A DNA stretch of 64,000 nt from Methylobacterium radiodurans (GTDB lineage: Bacteria; Pseudomonadota; Alphaproteobacteria; Rhizobiales; Beijerinckiaceae): NCBI RefSeq assembly GCF_003173735.1, contig NZ_CP029551.1, forward strand, positions 4,293,001 to 4,357,000. The letters run 5' to 3'. How positions within the stretch are numbered: the first letter of the stretch is position 1; every line of letters begins with the position of its first letter. Shown here in pieces: positions 1-7,530 of this stretch. Made by a program: the position numbers and the translations under genes. The notes under the pieces were generated by a model. It searched no databases and was not told the origin of the DNA. It worked only from the letters and a program-made list of their open reading frames with translations.

Positions 1-900
1 ATCGAGTACGTCAACCCCGCCTTCACCCGCATGACCGGCTACGCGGCCCACGAAATCCTGGGCCGGACGCCGCGCCTGCTCCAAGGCCCCGGCACCGAGC
101 GCGCAGTGCTCGATCGCATGCGCGCGGCGCTCGCGGCCGGCGAGACCTTTCAGGCCGAGACCCTGAACTACCGCAAGGACGGCTCCGCCTACGTCGTGGA
201 ATGGCTCATTGCGCCTGTCCGGCAGGCGGACGGGCGGATCACGCGCTGGGTCGCGGCCCAACGCGACGTCACCGAGCGGCGCAAGGCCGAGGACCGCCGG
301 AACCTGATGGTCGCCGAACTGCACCACCGCGTGAGGAACACGCTGGCGACCGTGCAGGCCGTGCTCGAAGCCACGCTGGATTCGACCGTCGACCCGGACG
401 AGTTCCGCCAAGCCTTCGGTGACCGTATCGCATCGCTGGCCAAGACCCACACCCTGATCACCGCGGACGAGGAACAGGCCGTGCCGTTCGAGGGGCTGCT
501 GCGCTCGGAGCTGGAAGCGTATGCCGGGCCCGGATGGTCACGCGTGTCGTTGCGCGGCCCTCCGGTCCCCCTCGCCTCGGAACAGGCGGTACCCCTCGGG
601 ATGGTGTTGCACGAACTGACCGTCAACGCGATCCGGCACGGTTCGTTGAGGGACCCGAACGGACACCTTGAGGTCCGTTGGTCGGTGGAGGAAGGCCCGA
701 CCGGGCTCGTCCTGCATTGGACATGGGACGAGCACGACGGACCGCCGGTCGCACTGCCGACGCGGGAGGGCTTCGGCATGGAGTTGCTGCAGCGGCTTCT
801 CACCTTTCGGATCGGGGCAAGGGTCGACATCGCCTTCGACCCCGACGGCCTCAAGGTGACTGCCGCGGTGCCCCTGGGCGAAGCCACGTCCCGAGCCTGA
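1..900 (+). CDS. PAS-HWE sensor histidine kinase, 5'-truncated by window edge
   Basis: The frame is open from base 1, so the true start lies left of the window; an internal ATG at 31 is not the start. The visible part has a PAS domain with its PAC segment (first ~90 residues, ending in DVTERR). An HWE-family dimerisation region with the HHR phospho-acceptor follows (ELHHRVRNTL, codons near 319-348). The N-box is LHELTVNAIRHGSL, the WxE signature is HWTWDEHDGPPV, and the G-box is GFGMELL. Such kinases are cytoplasmic and usually feed a receiver or the PhyR-type stress pathway. The PAS core has the LOV-like layout but TPRLLQ where LOV domains have NCRFLQ, so the flavin-adduct cysteine is absent. 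The partner regulator is not in view. Confidence 0.9.
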   Translation: MEYVNPAFTRMTGYAAHEILGRTPRLLQGPGTERAVLDRMRAALAAGETFQAETLNYRKDGSAYVVEWLIAPVRQADGRITRWVAAQRDVTERRKAEDRRNLMVAELHHRVRNTLATVQAVLEATLDSTVDPDEFRQAFGDRIASLAKTHTLITADEEQAVPFEGLLRSELEAYAGPGWSRVSLRGPPVPLASEQAVPLGMVLHELTVNAIRHGSLRDPNGHLEVRWSVEEGPTGLVLHWTWDEHDGPPVALPTREGFGMELLQRLLTFRIGARVDIAFDPDGLKVTAAVPLGEATSRA

Positions 901-945
901 CGGGGCGGCAGCCATCCGACTACAGGGACGGCGCCGACCTTGCCT

Positions 946-2496
946 TCAGCACCGCGGAGGGTGGCGGGCGCCGACGAGACGGCCCGCCTCCATCGACGGG
1001 TCGCCGTCCCGGACGCCGTCGGCGCAACGGGTTCGGTTCCTGCCGCACGCCTTCGCCTCGTAGAGCGCCCCGTCGGCCCTACGATAGAGGTCGCCCATGT
1101 CGAGCCCGACGCCGGCATCGACCGCCAAGCCGATGCTGACCGTGACCGAGCCTGCGCCGAGGCCGGCCGATGCGACCGTCAGCGCCGCGACGGCCCGGTG
1201 GATGGCCCGCGCGACGCGCAGGGCGCCATCCTCGTCCGTGTCCGGCAAGAGGACGGCAAACTCCTCGCCGCCGATGCGCGCCGCGAGGTCGCCCGGGCGA
1301 CGTACGCTCGCCGATAGGCAGCGGCCCAGCCCCCTTAGCACCTCGTCGCCGACTGCGTGGCCGTAGCGGTCGTTCCAGCGCTTGAAGTGGTCGGCGTCGA
1401 CGATGAGCAGCGACAGCGGCCTGGCCGTGCGCCCGGCGCCCTTCCGGGCGCGCACGAACTCCTCCTCGAAGCGGCGCCGGTTGGCCAACCCGGTCAGGCC
1501 GTCCGTGCGCGCCAGGTGGGTAAGCTCGGCTTGCATGGCGGCGCGGCGCCGGAGTTCGCGGCCGAACAGCAGCGAGAGGAAGGCCGTCAGGCCGCACAGG
1601 ACGAGCACGAGCGTGCCGATGACCGCTGCCTTCGCTCGCCAGCCCGCCTCGATGTCGGCGGTCGCGAGGGCGACGTTGAGCACCAGCGGCAAGTCGCCGA
1701 CCTGGGTGAAGGCGTAGTGCCGTTCGACCCCGTCGCGCACCGAGGTGCCGACGAAGGTCCCGGACCGCTCGGCCACGAATCGCCGGAAGGTCGGAGCACC
1801 GACGATGCTCACTCCGACGTCCACCTCCTCGTAGGGGTGGCGCATGATGCGTGTGCCGTCACGCAGGTAGAGGTTTATGGCGCCGTCCCGCCCGAGGCCG
1901 AGCTGGTCGAACAGGCGCGAGAAGTAGCTGAGCTTGAGGGTCCCGAGCGCCACTCCGCCGAAGGACCCGTCCGGCTTGTCGATGCGGCGGCTGAAGGGGA
2001 GCATGCGCTCGCCGGTCAAGCGGGAGACGAGCGGCCGCCCGACGTGGAGGCCGAGGCCGGCCTGCTCCCGGTGGACGCGGAAGTACTCGCGGTCGGCGTA
2101 GTTGCCCTTGCGCGGCGGCAGGGCGCCGGAATCGGCCGCGATGTCGCCGTGCTCGTCGAGGACCAGCGTGACGCCCACGTCGCGGGCCGTGCCCGCGCGG
2201 TCAAACAGCACGAGCTGGCGCATCTCGGAACTGACGGCGTCGAGGCCCGGCGTGCGAAGGTTGTCGACGATGGCCTGCAGCGAGAGGTCGATGATCTCGA
2301 CGTTGCGGGCGATGTCGCGCTCGATGACCTGGAGCAGGTTCTTCGAGGTCTGCTCGGCCTTGTCCCAGGCGTCGCGCCGCAGGTCGAGCAGCATCAGCCC
2401 GGAGAGGACGAGCATGCCGACGGGGGCCAGCACGCCCAATACGATCCAGGTTTGGGCGGAGCGGAGGCGTCGCGCGAGCAGGCGTGGCAGGGCCAT
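946..2496 (-). CDS. Membrane diguanylate cyclase with periplasmic Cache-type sensor
   Basis: The 516-residue protein has a transmembrane helix near residues 17-38, a periplasmic region of about 240 residues resembling a double Cache sensor, and a second helix near 287-310. The C-terminal GGDEF domain carries GGEEF as its active-site motif. An RxxD inhibitory site (RPGD) sits just before it. The domain would make cyclic-di-GMP from two GTP, under product feedback through the I-site. No EAL domain is present. The ATG at 2494-2496 precedes the first helix directly, which supports this start. It converges on the HWE kinase with a 45-bp gap. Its ligand cannot be read from sequence. Confidence 0.93.
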   Translation of the reverse strand: MALPRLLARRLRSAQTWIVLGVLAPVGMLVLSGLMLLDLRRDAWDKAEQTSKNLLQVIERDIARNVEIIDLSLQAIVDNLRTPGLDAVSSEMRQLVLFDRAGTARDVGVTLVLDEHGDIAADSGALPPRKGNYADREYFRVHREQAGLGLHVGRPLVSRLTGERMLPFSRRIDKPDGSFGGVALGTLKLSYFSRLFDQLGLGRDGAINLYLRDGTRIMRHPYEEVDVGVSIVGAPTFRRFVAERSGTFVGTSVRDGVERHYAFTQVGDLPLVLNVALATADIEAGWRAKAAVIGTLVLVLCGLTAFLSLLFGRELRRRAAMQAELTHLARTDGLTGLANRRRFEEEFVRARKGAGRTARPLSLLIVDADHFKRWNDRYGHAVGDEVLRGLGRCLSASVRRPGDLAARIGGEEFAVLLPDTDEDGALRVARAIHRAVAALTVASAGLGAGSVTVSIGLAVDAGVGLDMGDLYRRADGALYEAKACGRNRTRCADGVRDGDPSMEAGRLVGARHPPRC

Positions 2497-2989
2497 CGAC
2501 GGACACTCCCAAGCGTTGTCGTTGCTTGGTTTCTAACGCCCCAACCCTTTACCGGTACTTTGCGCCGACACGGTTCCGGGTCCATTGACACAGTCTTGGC
2601 TAACGCCGCGTTCGCGCGATAGCGAGTATCTTCGGCTATCGAGAGGAACGGGGTGGAAGCCCCGCCGCCCGCCTCACTGTCGCGATCGACCGTCCGGGTT
2701 GATCCGGAGCCCGCCGCATGACCCGGAGCACGAGGCCGGGTTGCCGGCGGTGGCCGAGGCGCGACGCCGCGGGGCCTGGCATCGCTGCGGGGCCCTCGGC
2801 TTCGAACGGGGCGTCCGCGCGCGGGCGACGAACGCCAAGCTTCGCCGCTTTGCCTTCCCGATGGGCCCGAGCCACGTCCCCGCCTGTCGCAGACGTGCGA
2901 GCACGTCCGCCTCGGACACGGCCGGATCCTTTCACGGGTTCGGCCACGCCTCAGGGGTGAGGAATGAGAGCAAGTCCTAGTCCACCCCC
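2497..2989. other. Intergenic stretch without a supported gene
   Basis: A minus-strand frame (2674-2919, starting MSEADVLARL) is open but arginine/proline-rich and unlike any family I know, so I do not call it. No FNR box, terminator or tRNA is visible. The diguanylate cyclase promoter should lie just right of 2496, but I see no clear -35/-10 pair. Confidence 0.4.
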
Positions 2990-3740
2990 TCCGAGCGCGG
3001 GGATCCATCGCGGCGCGCCAATTCGGCTCGACCAAACCGCGTCGGCCGATCTCGGCGGCCGCGGCGCAGGCGTCCGGCAGGGCGAACGCCAGGTTGCCGC
3101 TCGTCGTCGAGTAGGCCGCCCGGACCGTCACGAGCGCGACCTCGCGCAGGCCGAGCCGGCGCTCCAGCATCGCCTGAGCGAGGTGCGGTTCCAGGCGTTC
3201 AGCCTGTGGTTCAGCCCTCGCGCCTTGCCGCCGGAGCGGGGGTTGCCGAGCCCCTCCTTCGTCTCGACGGACCCGACGCCGTGCGCCGCGCTGAGCCGTA
3301 GCGCCAAGGCCGGCGACCTCCGGCGACAGGCGGAAGTGCCGGTTCCCGAGCTTGTCCCCGACGTCCAGGAAGACGAGCGGGCGCTGTCGCAGCGCGCCGA
3401 CCGCCGGCTGAGATCAGGCCCTTGCGGCGGCGCTCCAGGTTCTTCCGGCCGCCGAAGACCATCTTCCCGTCCAGGCGCTGGTTGCGGAGCTTGATGACCT
3501 CCCGGGCGGCGCAGTGCCGGATTCAGGCGTCGACGGCGTAGGGCTGCGACGGGGAATACGCGAGGCGCGCCTTGAGGAGGTCGCGTAGCTCCTCCTTCGT
3601 GCGATCGGAGGCGTTGGCGTAAGCCGAGCGCGGGGCGGTGGACTGGGTCGTGCGCCAGGCGGCGAGGACCTCGTGGCCGACGTCGTGTGGTACCGGAAGG
3701 CTTGCACGAGGCGAGATGCTCACGATCCGTGCCGATCAAT
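2990..3740 (-). pseudogene. Frameshifted IS200/IS605-type TnpB (OrfB) relic
   Basis: Reading leftwards, TnpB-like segments appear in successive different frames. They are a block around 3523-3723 (ASDRTKEELRDLLKARLAY), KMVFGGRKNLERRRKGLISA (about 3400-3470), PLVFLDVGDKLGNRHFRLS (about 3330-3385), GLNHRLNAWNRTSLRR (about 3180-3240) and finally AAYSTTSG followed by LPDACAAAAEIGRRGL (about 3030-3110). The order matches the OrfB architecture: N-terminal helical part, 'RLDGKMVFGGR'-type core, then a RuvC-like end with a D-x-x-x-A-A motif. The zinc-finger cysteines of intact TnpB are missing. At least three frame changes make it non-functional. Exact ends are uncertain. The family match is from memory of motif order, not a search. 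Confidence 0.5.
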
Positions 3741-3951
3741 CAAACCTCGGCCGGTATCGGGCGCGTGGGTTCGTCCCCGGTCCTTCCCGAGGCGTTAACG
3801 GGCTGCGCGTAATGCGCCGTCGCCCGATTCTTCCCGTTAGCTGTATCTTCCCCGTTCGGTGCCGCGGAAGCCCCTGCGCCCTGGCGACCGGCGCCGGGAG
3901 CCCGGGCGGGCGTCCCGGCGTTATCGGGCACCACCCTGCTCGGAGCCCTGG

Positions 3952-4197
3952 ATGCTGAACCCGTTCTGTGCCGCGTTCCTCCTCGCCGTCGAGGCGCAGC
4001 GGGTCATCGAGTTGCGGCTGATGCGGATCGCCTGGGGCGGCGCGCAGGCGCAGGCGGAGATGGTGTCGATGGTCGGCGAGAAGGTCGTGGCCGCGATGGA
4101 GGCCGCCAACACGCTCATGACGGGCGGCTCGCACGACCAGGTCATCGCCCGCTACCGGGAACTGGTCGCGGACAACACGCGCCGCCTGACGGCCTGA
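3952..4197 (+). CDS. Small conserved hypothetical protein (81 aa)
   Basis: The ATG at 3952 follows a CGGAG Shine-Dalgarno-like site with 6-7 nt spacing. The product (MLNPFCAAFL...) is mostly helical, alanine- and methionine-rich, and contains no cofactor motif. It resembles short phasin-like or 'hypothetical' proteins that are frequent in Methylobacterium, but I cannot name a function. The upstream in-frame extension is arginine-rich and lacks a ribosome site, so it is excluded. The next gene starts 22 bp downstream on the same strand, so the two may be co-transcribed. Confidence 0.6.
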   Translation: MLNPFCAAFLLAVEAQRVIELRLMRIAWGGAQAQAEMVSMVGEKVVAAMEAANTLMTGGSHDQVIARYRELVADNTRRLTA

Positions 4198-4219
4198 TGC
4201 TGCGGCTGGCGCCCGGAGG

Positions 4220-4477
4220 ATGGACGCGGCCAAGCCGGTCAGGAGCCGCATCGTCGACATGCCGGACGGGCGCTTCGCCGTCATGGCGGTGCTCGCCTCC
4301 GGCAAGGTCTTCCGCCGCAAGCGGCTCGCGACCTTGGCCGAGGCCGAGGACGCCGTGGATTGCCTGCGCGCCGTCATGGCCGCGTGCGGGGCGCCGGTGG
4401 TCGTGGAAGCCTCGATCCGGGGCGGTGCATCGGTCAAGGTCCGGGTTGGCCAAGCCCTCGGGAGCGACGGGCCCTAG
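4220..4477 (+). CDS. Small hypothetical protein (85 aa)
   Basis: A GGAGG run immediately abuts the ATG at 4220, closer than usual. The product has a pattern of short beta strands (RIVDMPDGRFAVMAVLASG) followed by a helix, and ends in VKVRVGQALG. No family is recognised. Its TAG stop and the stop of the convergent DUF6894 gene share the palindrome CTAG (4474-4477), so the two genes overlap by four bases tail to tail. Confidence 0.55.
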   Translation: MDAAKPVRSRIVDMPDGRFAVMAVLASGKVFRRKRLATLAEAEDAVDCLRAVMAACGAPVVVEASIRGGASVKVRVGQALGSDGP

Positions 4478-4719
4478 ACCCTTCGAGACCGGCCTAGGAT
4501 CTCGTGGAACGGGATCTCGAACAAAAGGCGCCCCGCCTCGTCGGCCACCACGAGAGCGTACCCGCATGGGTGCTCCCCGGTGCGCAGGAGATCGGCCGTC
4601 AAGCCGGGGATAGCGGCGCAAGCCTCAAGGTAGGCCGCCTCGGCGCTCGCGAGTTCAAGGCCGGTCTCGTCGGCCTCCAAGCGCCCTCGGGCGCGCACGT
4701 CGAAGTAGAACACCGGCAT
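4474..4719 (-). CDS. DUF6894-family small protein (81 aa)
   Basis: The product begins MPVFYFDVRARG and ends with LVVADEAGRLLFEIPFHEI. This is the start and end pattern of the short DUF6894 proteins common in Methylobacterium and related Hyphomicrobiales. The function of this family is unknown to me. The start ATG (4717-4719) fits the family start exactly; the frame stays open further upstream but that part is low-complexity. It overlaps the convergent neighbour by four bases. Confidence 0.7.
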   Translation of the reverse strand: MPVFYFDVRARGRLEADETGLELASAEAAYLEACAAIPGLTADLLRTGEHPCGYALVVADEAGRLLFEIPFHEILGRSRRV

Positions 4720-4867
4720 GAGTGCGCGCGTCCGCGTGCCCCCAGGGAAGCAACCCGCGTCGCGGCGTTTGGTCCCGCGCCGACCCGAACGCCGTCCGGG
4801 CGCGGGCCGAGGGCACTTGCTTTGCGCCCGCGAGCGCTCAGGCGCGCCCGTGGTGGAGCAGGCCGAC

Positions 4868-4905
4868 CAGGTGACCTGATCCCCCGCGTGAGCGCGGGGG
4901 CTTCT
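4868..4905 (-). repeat. Right-end-type hairpin of an IS200/IS605 relic
   Basis: A perfect 8-bp stem, CCCCCGCG (4881-4888) and CGCGGGGG (4893-4900), encloses the 4-nt loop TGAG. Read on the minus strand it is GAAG, then the hairpin, then ATCAGGTCAC. This resembles the layout of IS1341/IS605 right ends (see 6088-6120). It lies just after the C-terminal tnpB relic, as expected of an element end. Confidence 0.5.
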
Positions 4906-5085
4906 CTCGGCCTGCATCGCGTGGTGCGCGATCGTGGCTGCCTTGGAAGCTCCTGCTTCCGGCCGCTGATGCGGCTCGATCCACGGGCTATCACCGCCGG
5001 TCCGGCGGCCGTGTTCTGCGATTGCGCGCGCGGATGTTGCGCGCGGCGTTGCTGTCACGATCGATCTCACTGTGAGGATCACCAA
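4905..5085 (-). pseudogene. C-terminal TnpB fragment (IS200/IS605 type)
   Basis: On the minus strand around 5010-5060 the frame reads EIDRDSNAARNIRARNRR. This matches the last RuvC-like block of TnpB (DRDxNAARNI). It is followed shortly by a stop and then by the terminal hairpin at 4881-4900. No zinc-finger region or earlier core is present upstream, so only the 3' tip of the gene remains. It is on the same strand as the two other tnpB relics in this corner of the window. Confidence 0.5.
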
Positions 5086-5184
5086 GAAGGATCCGGCTCA
5101 GGACCTGTTCGAGGTTCCAACCCGGTTCCGGCAAGGTCGCCCAAGGCAATCCCAACGCGATGCGCAGCCATGGCGGGGAGAGCC

Positions 5185-5469
5185 CTAGCCGCGCACCTGC
5201 TCCCTGGCGGCCACGTCCCCGACGAAGTCGAGGCAGCGCCTGCGCGCTTCCGGATCCGAGATTTTGACGAATGCCTGCAGCAGCGCCGAGGCTTCCGTCA
5301 GGACTGATGTTCCGCCCCCGTCCGGCGAATCTGCCTCGACCTGCTCCGAGATCAGCGCCGTCGTGACGTTCAGGGCGCGTGCGATCTCGTCGAGCACGCG
5401 CTGCGCGGAAGACGGCAGCCTATCCGCATCGTGAGCGTCGTCCGGAATATCAGGTTTGCGTCGGGTCAT
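5185..5469 (-). CDS. Small protein resembling the C-terminal part of alphaproteobacterial HTH regulators (94 aa)
   Basis: The ATG (5467-5469) has a strong GGGGGAGGATTGAGG leader. The product starts MTRRKPDIPDD and contains LDEIARALNVTTALIS. It ends EASALLQAFVKISDPEARRRCLDFV, the kind of tail seen after XRE domains in many alphaproteobacterial regulators. A complete helix-turn-helix is not evident. It might be a stand-alone regulator accessory or a truncated regulator. It reads leftwards from beside the oxidase relic at 5706-6003. Confidence 0.55.
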   Translation of the reverse strand: MTRRKPDIPDDAHDADRLPSSAQRVLDEIARALNVTTALISEQVEADSPDGGGTSVLTEASALLQAFVKISDPEARRRCLDFVGDVAAREQVRG

Positions 5470-5705
5470 CCTCAATCCTCCCCCTCTCTCGAAGGCGCCT
5501 TCGCGTGGGTGCGCCATCGGTCAGCCTTGCATCACGAACGAGTCCGGGGTATCCCGACAAACCCGGAGCGAGACCGAACCGCCTACGACGATGGCTCCGG
5601 TCGGCACCGCGATCCCGGTGGTCGACGCCCGCCCTGGCTTCCTTCCGGACGGGAAAGCCGTTCCAGCCGGGGCGACGGTCACCGGCCGCGGTCCGAGCCG
5701 GGGAC
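5470..5705. other. Short intergenic stretch beside the oxidase relic
   Basis: No supported gene. An open plus-strand frame (from 5591) runs into the relic and does not look like a protein family. No regulatory box is seen. Confidence 0.4.
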
Positions 5706-6003
5706 CTAGGCGGCAAGCGCCTCGGTGGTGGCTTGGTCGAGCCTACCTTTCCGGGCCGGCGTTCCAGGTCGTGTTTCGGCCTGCCCTCGACGACTTGCGC
5801 CGAAGCCCCGTCGGGCCGGATCCCGCAATGCTTGAAAATGGCGCCGATGCCCATGAGCGGGGCGAACGCGAGAATGGCCATATGGATGCCGAACCGCCCA
5901 TCCACGGTGAGGCGGAGGCGAGGGAGCAGGGAAGAGCCGCGACGAGCAGGCGCGAGCCGGCATCTCCCTCCATCATGTACCTGGATGGTCGGATCGCGGC
6001 CAT
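5706..6003 (-). pseudogene. ccoN/ccoP relic: Decayed cbb3 oxidase operon: ccoN start joined to ccoP end
   Basis: The ATG at 6001-6003 begins MAAIRPSRYMMEGDAG, matching intact CcoN at 49727 ([16 protein letters not shown]) at nine of the first sixteen positions. After a frameshift near 5905 the reading continues FGIHMAILAF ... RPDGASAQVVEGRPKHDL, parallel to Cco[11 protein letters not shown] ... [18 protein letters not shown]. The relic then jumps to RKGRLDQATTEALAA and a stop, which corresponds to the C-terminus of CcoP (WEGRLDQATIKSLAIYV). At DNA level 5719-5760 matches 46227-46268 at 34 of 42 bases. The middle of ccoN, all of ccoO and ccoQ, and most of ccoP are gone. An FNR box sits at the same distance upstream as in the intact operon. 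It is non-functional as an oxidase. Confidence 0.8.
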
Positions 6004-6070
6004 GGATCGCTCGATCGCCTTGTCCGGGGACGGGTTCCGCGACGCTTAGGAAGCAGATCAAGGCCACGCT

Positions 6071-6084
6071 TTGATCTGCATCAA
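6071..6084 (-). promoter_or_regulatory. FNR/FixK box of the decayed cco operon
   Basis: TTGATCTGCATCAA is a perfect TTGAT-N4-ATCAA site. It ends 67 bp before the relic ATG; the intact ccoN box is 66 bp from its ATG. The site is preserved although the gene is dead. Confidence 0.85.
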
Positions 6085-6087
6085 TCG

Positions 6088-6120
6088 TTGACATCCTCCC
6101 CGCCCTGAAGGGCGGGAATT
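6088..6120 (-). repeat. IS200/IS605-type right end with hairpin
   Basis: The sequence contains CCCGCCC (6099-6105), loop TGAA, and GGGCGGG (6110-6116). It is flanked by TTGACATCCTC on the left and AATTCCT on the right. On the minus strand this is the familiar end of IS1341/IS605 elements: AGGAATT, hairpin, GAGGATGTCAA. The element boundary falls only about 3 bp from the FNR box at 6071-6084. In this family the tnpB 3' transcript ending here also forms the guide (omega) RNA, so a vestigial guide scaffold may extend from here to about 6250 on the minus strand. Confidence 0.65.
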
Positions 6121-6121
6121 C

Positions 6122-6598
6122 CTACCGTGTGTCAGGCCGCGAGGACCGACATCGCCTCGGCGGTTCCCCGGCCGACGCCCCTGCAGGCGAAGTGTCTCCA
6201 CGGGCCAAGCGGGCGGGGCCCGCCCTTTCGACGTTGATCGCCGCCATGTCGTCGGCGTTGCCCGCGTGCCCGCACGCCACGCAGCGGGACACGGCCCGGC
6301 TCGGCCGGTTCGCCGCGTCGATGTGCCCGCACCCCGGGCAAGTCCGGCTGGTGTTGGCCGCCGGCATCCGGATGAGCCATCCGCCGCGCCAATCCTGCTT
6401 GTAGGCGAGCTGGCGCGCGAACCCGCCCCAGCCCTGATCCGGGATGTCCCTGTTCAGCCCAGACTTCTGCCGGACGTTCCGCCCTGGCTGTTCCACCGTC
6501 CTGGCCGCGCTCGCCGTCATGTTCCCGATCTTCAAATCCTCGATGCAGACCACCGCGTGGTTCTTGCTGATGGCGGCCGAGGCCTTGTGGATGACGTC
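6122..6598 (-). pseudogene. tnpB: TnpB C-terminal half, 5'-truncated
   Basis: The open frame reads DVIHKASAAISKNHAVVCIEDLKIGNMT (split here as the helix before, and the block containing, the RuvC glutamate), then GWGGFARQLAYK. It continues through a zinc finger with CPGCG and CVACG and the last catalytic aspartate in NADDMAAINV. These are the expected second half of an IS200/IS605 TnpB. The frame is lost near 6600, where unrelated sequence begins, so the N-terminal half (about 200 residues) and any tnpA are missing. The first in-frame start, a GTG at 6551-6553, would give a 143-residue stub without the first RuvC aspartate. It is followed by its right-end hairpin. Confidence 0.75.
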
Positions 6599-6599
6599 G

Positions 6600-6753
6600 G
6601 AACGGCGTCGACCGCGGCAACGATCTGCTCGTCCGTGAACTCGGCGACCTTACGGAGAGCGAAGGTCGTGGACGGCGAATGGCCCTGCGGGCTCCGATCG
6701 AAGGCCCGAGCCCTCCAAGTGCTCGACCATCCCGAGTCAGTGATGCGCGCCAT
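6600..6753 (-). pseudogene. Unknown ORF cut by the tnpB relic
   Basis: A minus-strand frame starting at 6753 reads MARITDSGWSS ... KVAEFTDEQIVAAVDAVP and then turns into low-complexity sequence exactly where the tnpB frame begins. The phrase FTDEQIVAAV resembles the first helix of IS3-type OrfA proteins but is too short to assign. I regard it as a truncated gene fragment of unknown origin. Confidence 0.25.
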
Positions 6754-6814
6754 CGACGACGCCGCCGACGTAGGTTATCGAACAGATCTCAGCCGACCGC
6801 ATACGATTTATCGC

Positions 6815-7090
6815 ATGGCCGACGCAAAGGATAAGCGGGAACCAGTGATTTTGAAGACCGACAGGATTTCTTTGACTTCAGCCGAGCTGAATGCGTTGAG
6901 GACTTCTCTCAGACACGGGGAGACGCCGCTTGAATTCATAACTTCCGCTATCAACTCGGAGATTGCCCGGCGAGAGGGCAGGCCGCGCCGCGGCATGAAG
7001 GCCGTGCAGATCATGAAAGCGCCTCGCGGCGAGGCACGGCACGAGCTTAGGGAAGTCGAGATCATCGTCAGCCATCAGCCGGCGGAGTGA
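6815..7090 (+). CDS. Putative ribbon-helix-helix small protein (91 aa)
   Basis: Codons from the ATG at 6815 give MADAKDKREPVILKTDRISLTSAEL, then RHGETPLEFITSAINSEIARREG. The second part is the pattern of a ribbon-helix-helix domain (GET-x-x-EF-x-x-x-A-x-x-x-E-x-x-RR, as in YlcI/YnfO-like or CopG-like proteins). The first part could be the beta strand. GC content is lower here (many AAG/GAT/TTC codons) than in the neighbours, suggesting foreign origin. No toxin gene sits next to it, so an antitoxin role is only a guess. A competing antisense frame at 6878-7270 overlaps it. Confidence 0.5.
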   Translation: MADAKDKREPVILKTDRISLTSAELNALRTSLRHGETPLEFITSAINSEIARREGRPRRGMKAVQIMKAPRGEARHELREVEIIVSHQPAE

Positions 7091-7530
7091 ATCCGTTAAG
7101 CCCTTGAACACCCAGATCGGAATGCCCTGCAGCCTACCGCGCGTGTCCCGGTAGAAGGTCAGGTTCGTGACGTTGAGGGAGGGATGGTCGATGCGGTCGG
7201 CCAGCACCCGTGCGCCGTGGTGGTCGACTGGGATCGTGCCGGTCTGCGCTTCGTGGCGATCGATGCGCAATTGAAGTTGTTTCCATGCCTCGGAAAGCCT
7301 CCCCTACCGCCGCCTCTCCCTTTCGGCTCTCTAGCATCCTGTCGTCCACGTACTTTCCGCGGCCGCACGTCCTGGCCGCGCCCACCAACGCGCGAGAACA
7401 TGTGGGCAACGCGCGCCGTTTCGTCTCCGCTGTGGATTACCGCAGCAGGTTGTCCGTTTGAGCGCCTGGGAGGCGGGCGTCCTATGTGCGGGCCGATGCG
7501 TCCCACCGCGCTTCCGGAACCCCGCCGAGC
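7091..7530. other. Region with possible decayed minus-strand gene
   Basis: On the minus strand, segments that look protein-like (GKYVDDRMLESRKGEAAVGEA at about 7290-7350, then DHPSLNVTNLTFYRDTRG and LQGIPIWVFKGL at about 7090-7190) lie in different frames. I recognise no family. The start region of the photolyase gene lies at the right end. Confidence 0.3.

Noticed and set aside
4881..4900. CCCCCGCG-TGAG-CGCGGGGG considered as a CRISPR repeat or a plain terminator
   Set aside because: It occurs once, with no spacers and no T-run; its position after a TnpB tip fits an element end better.
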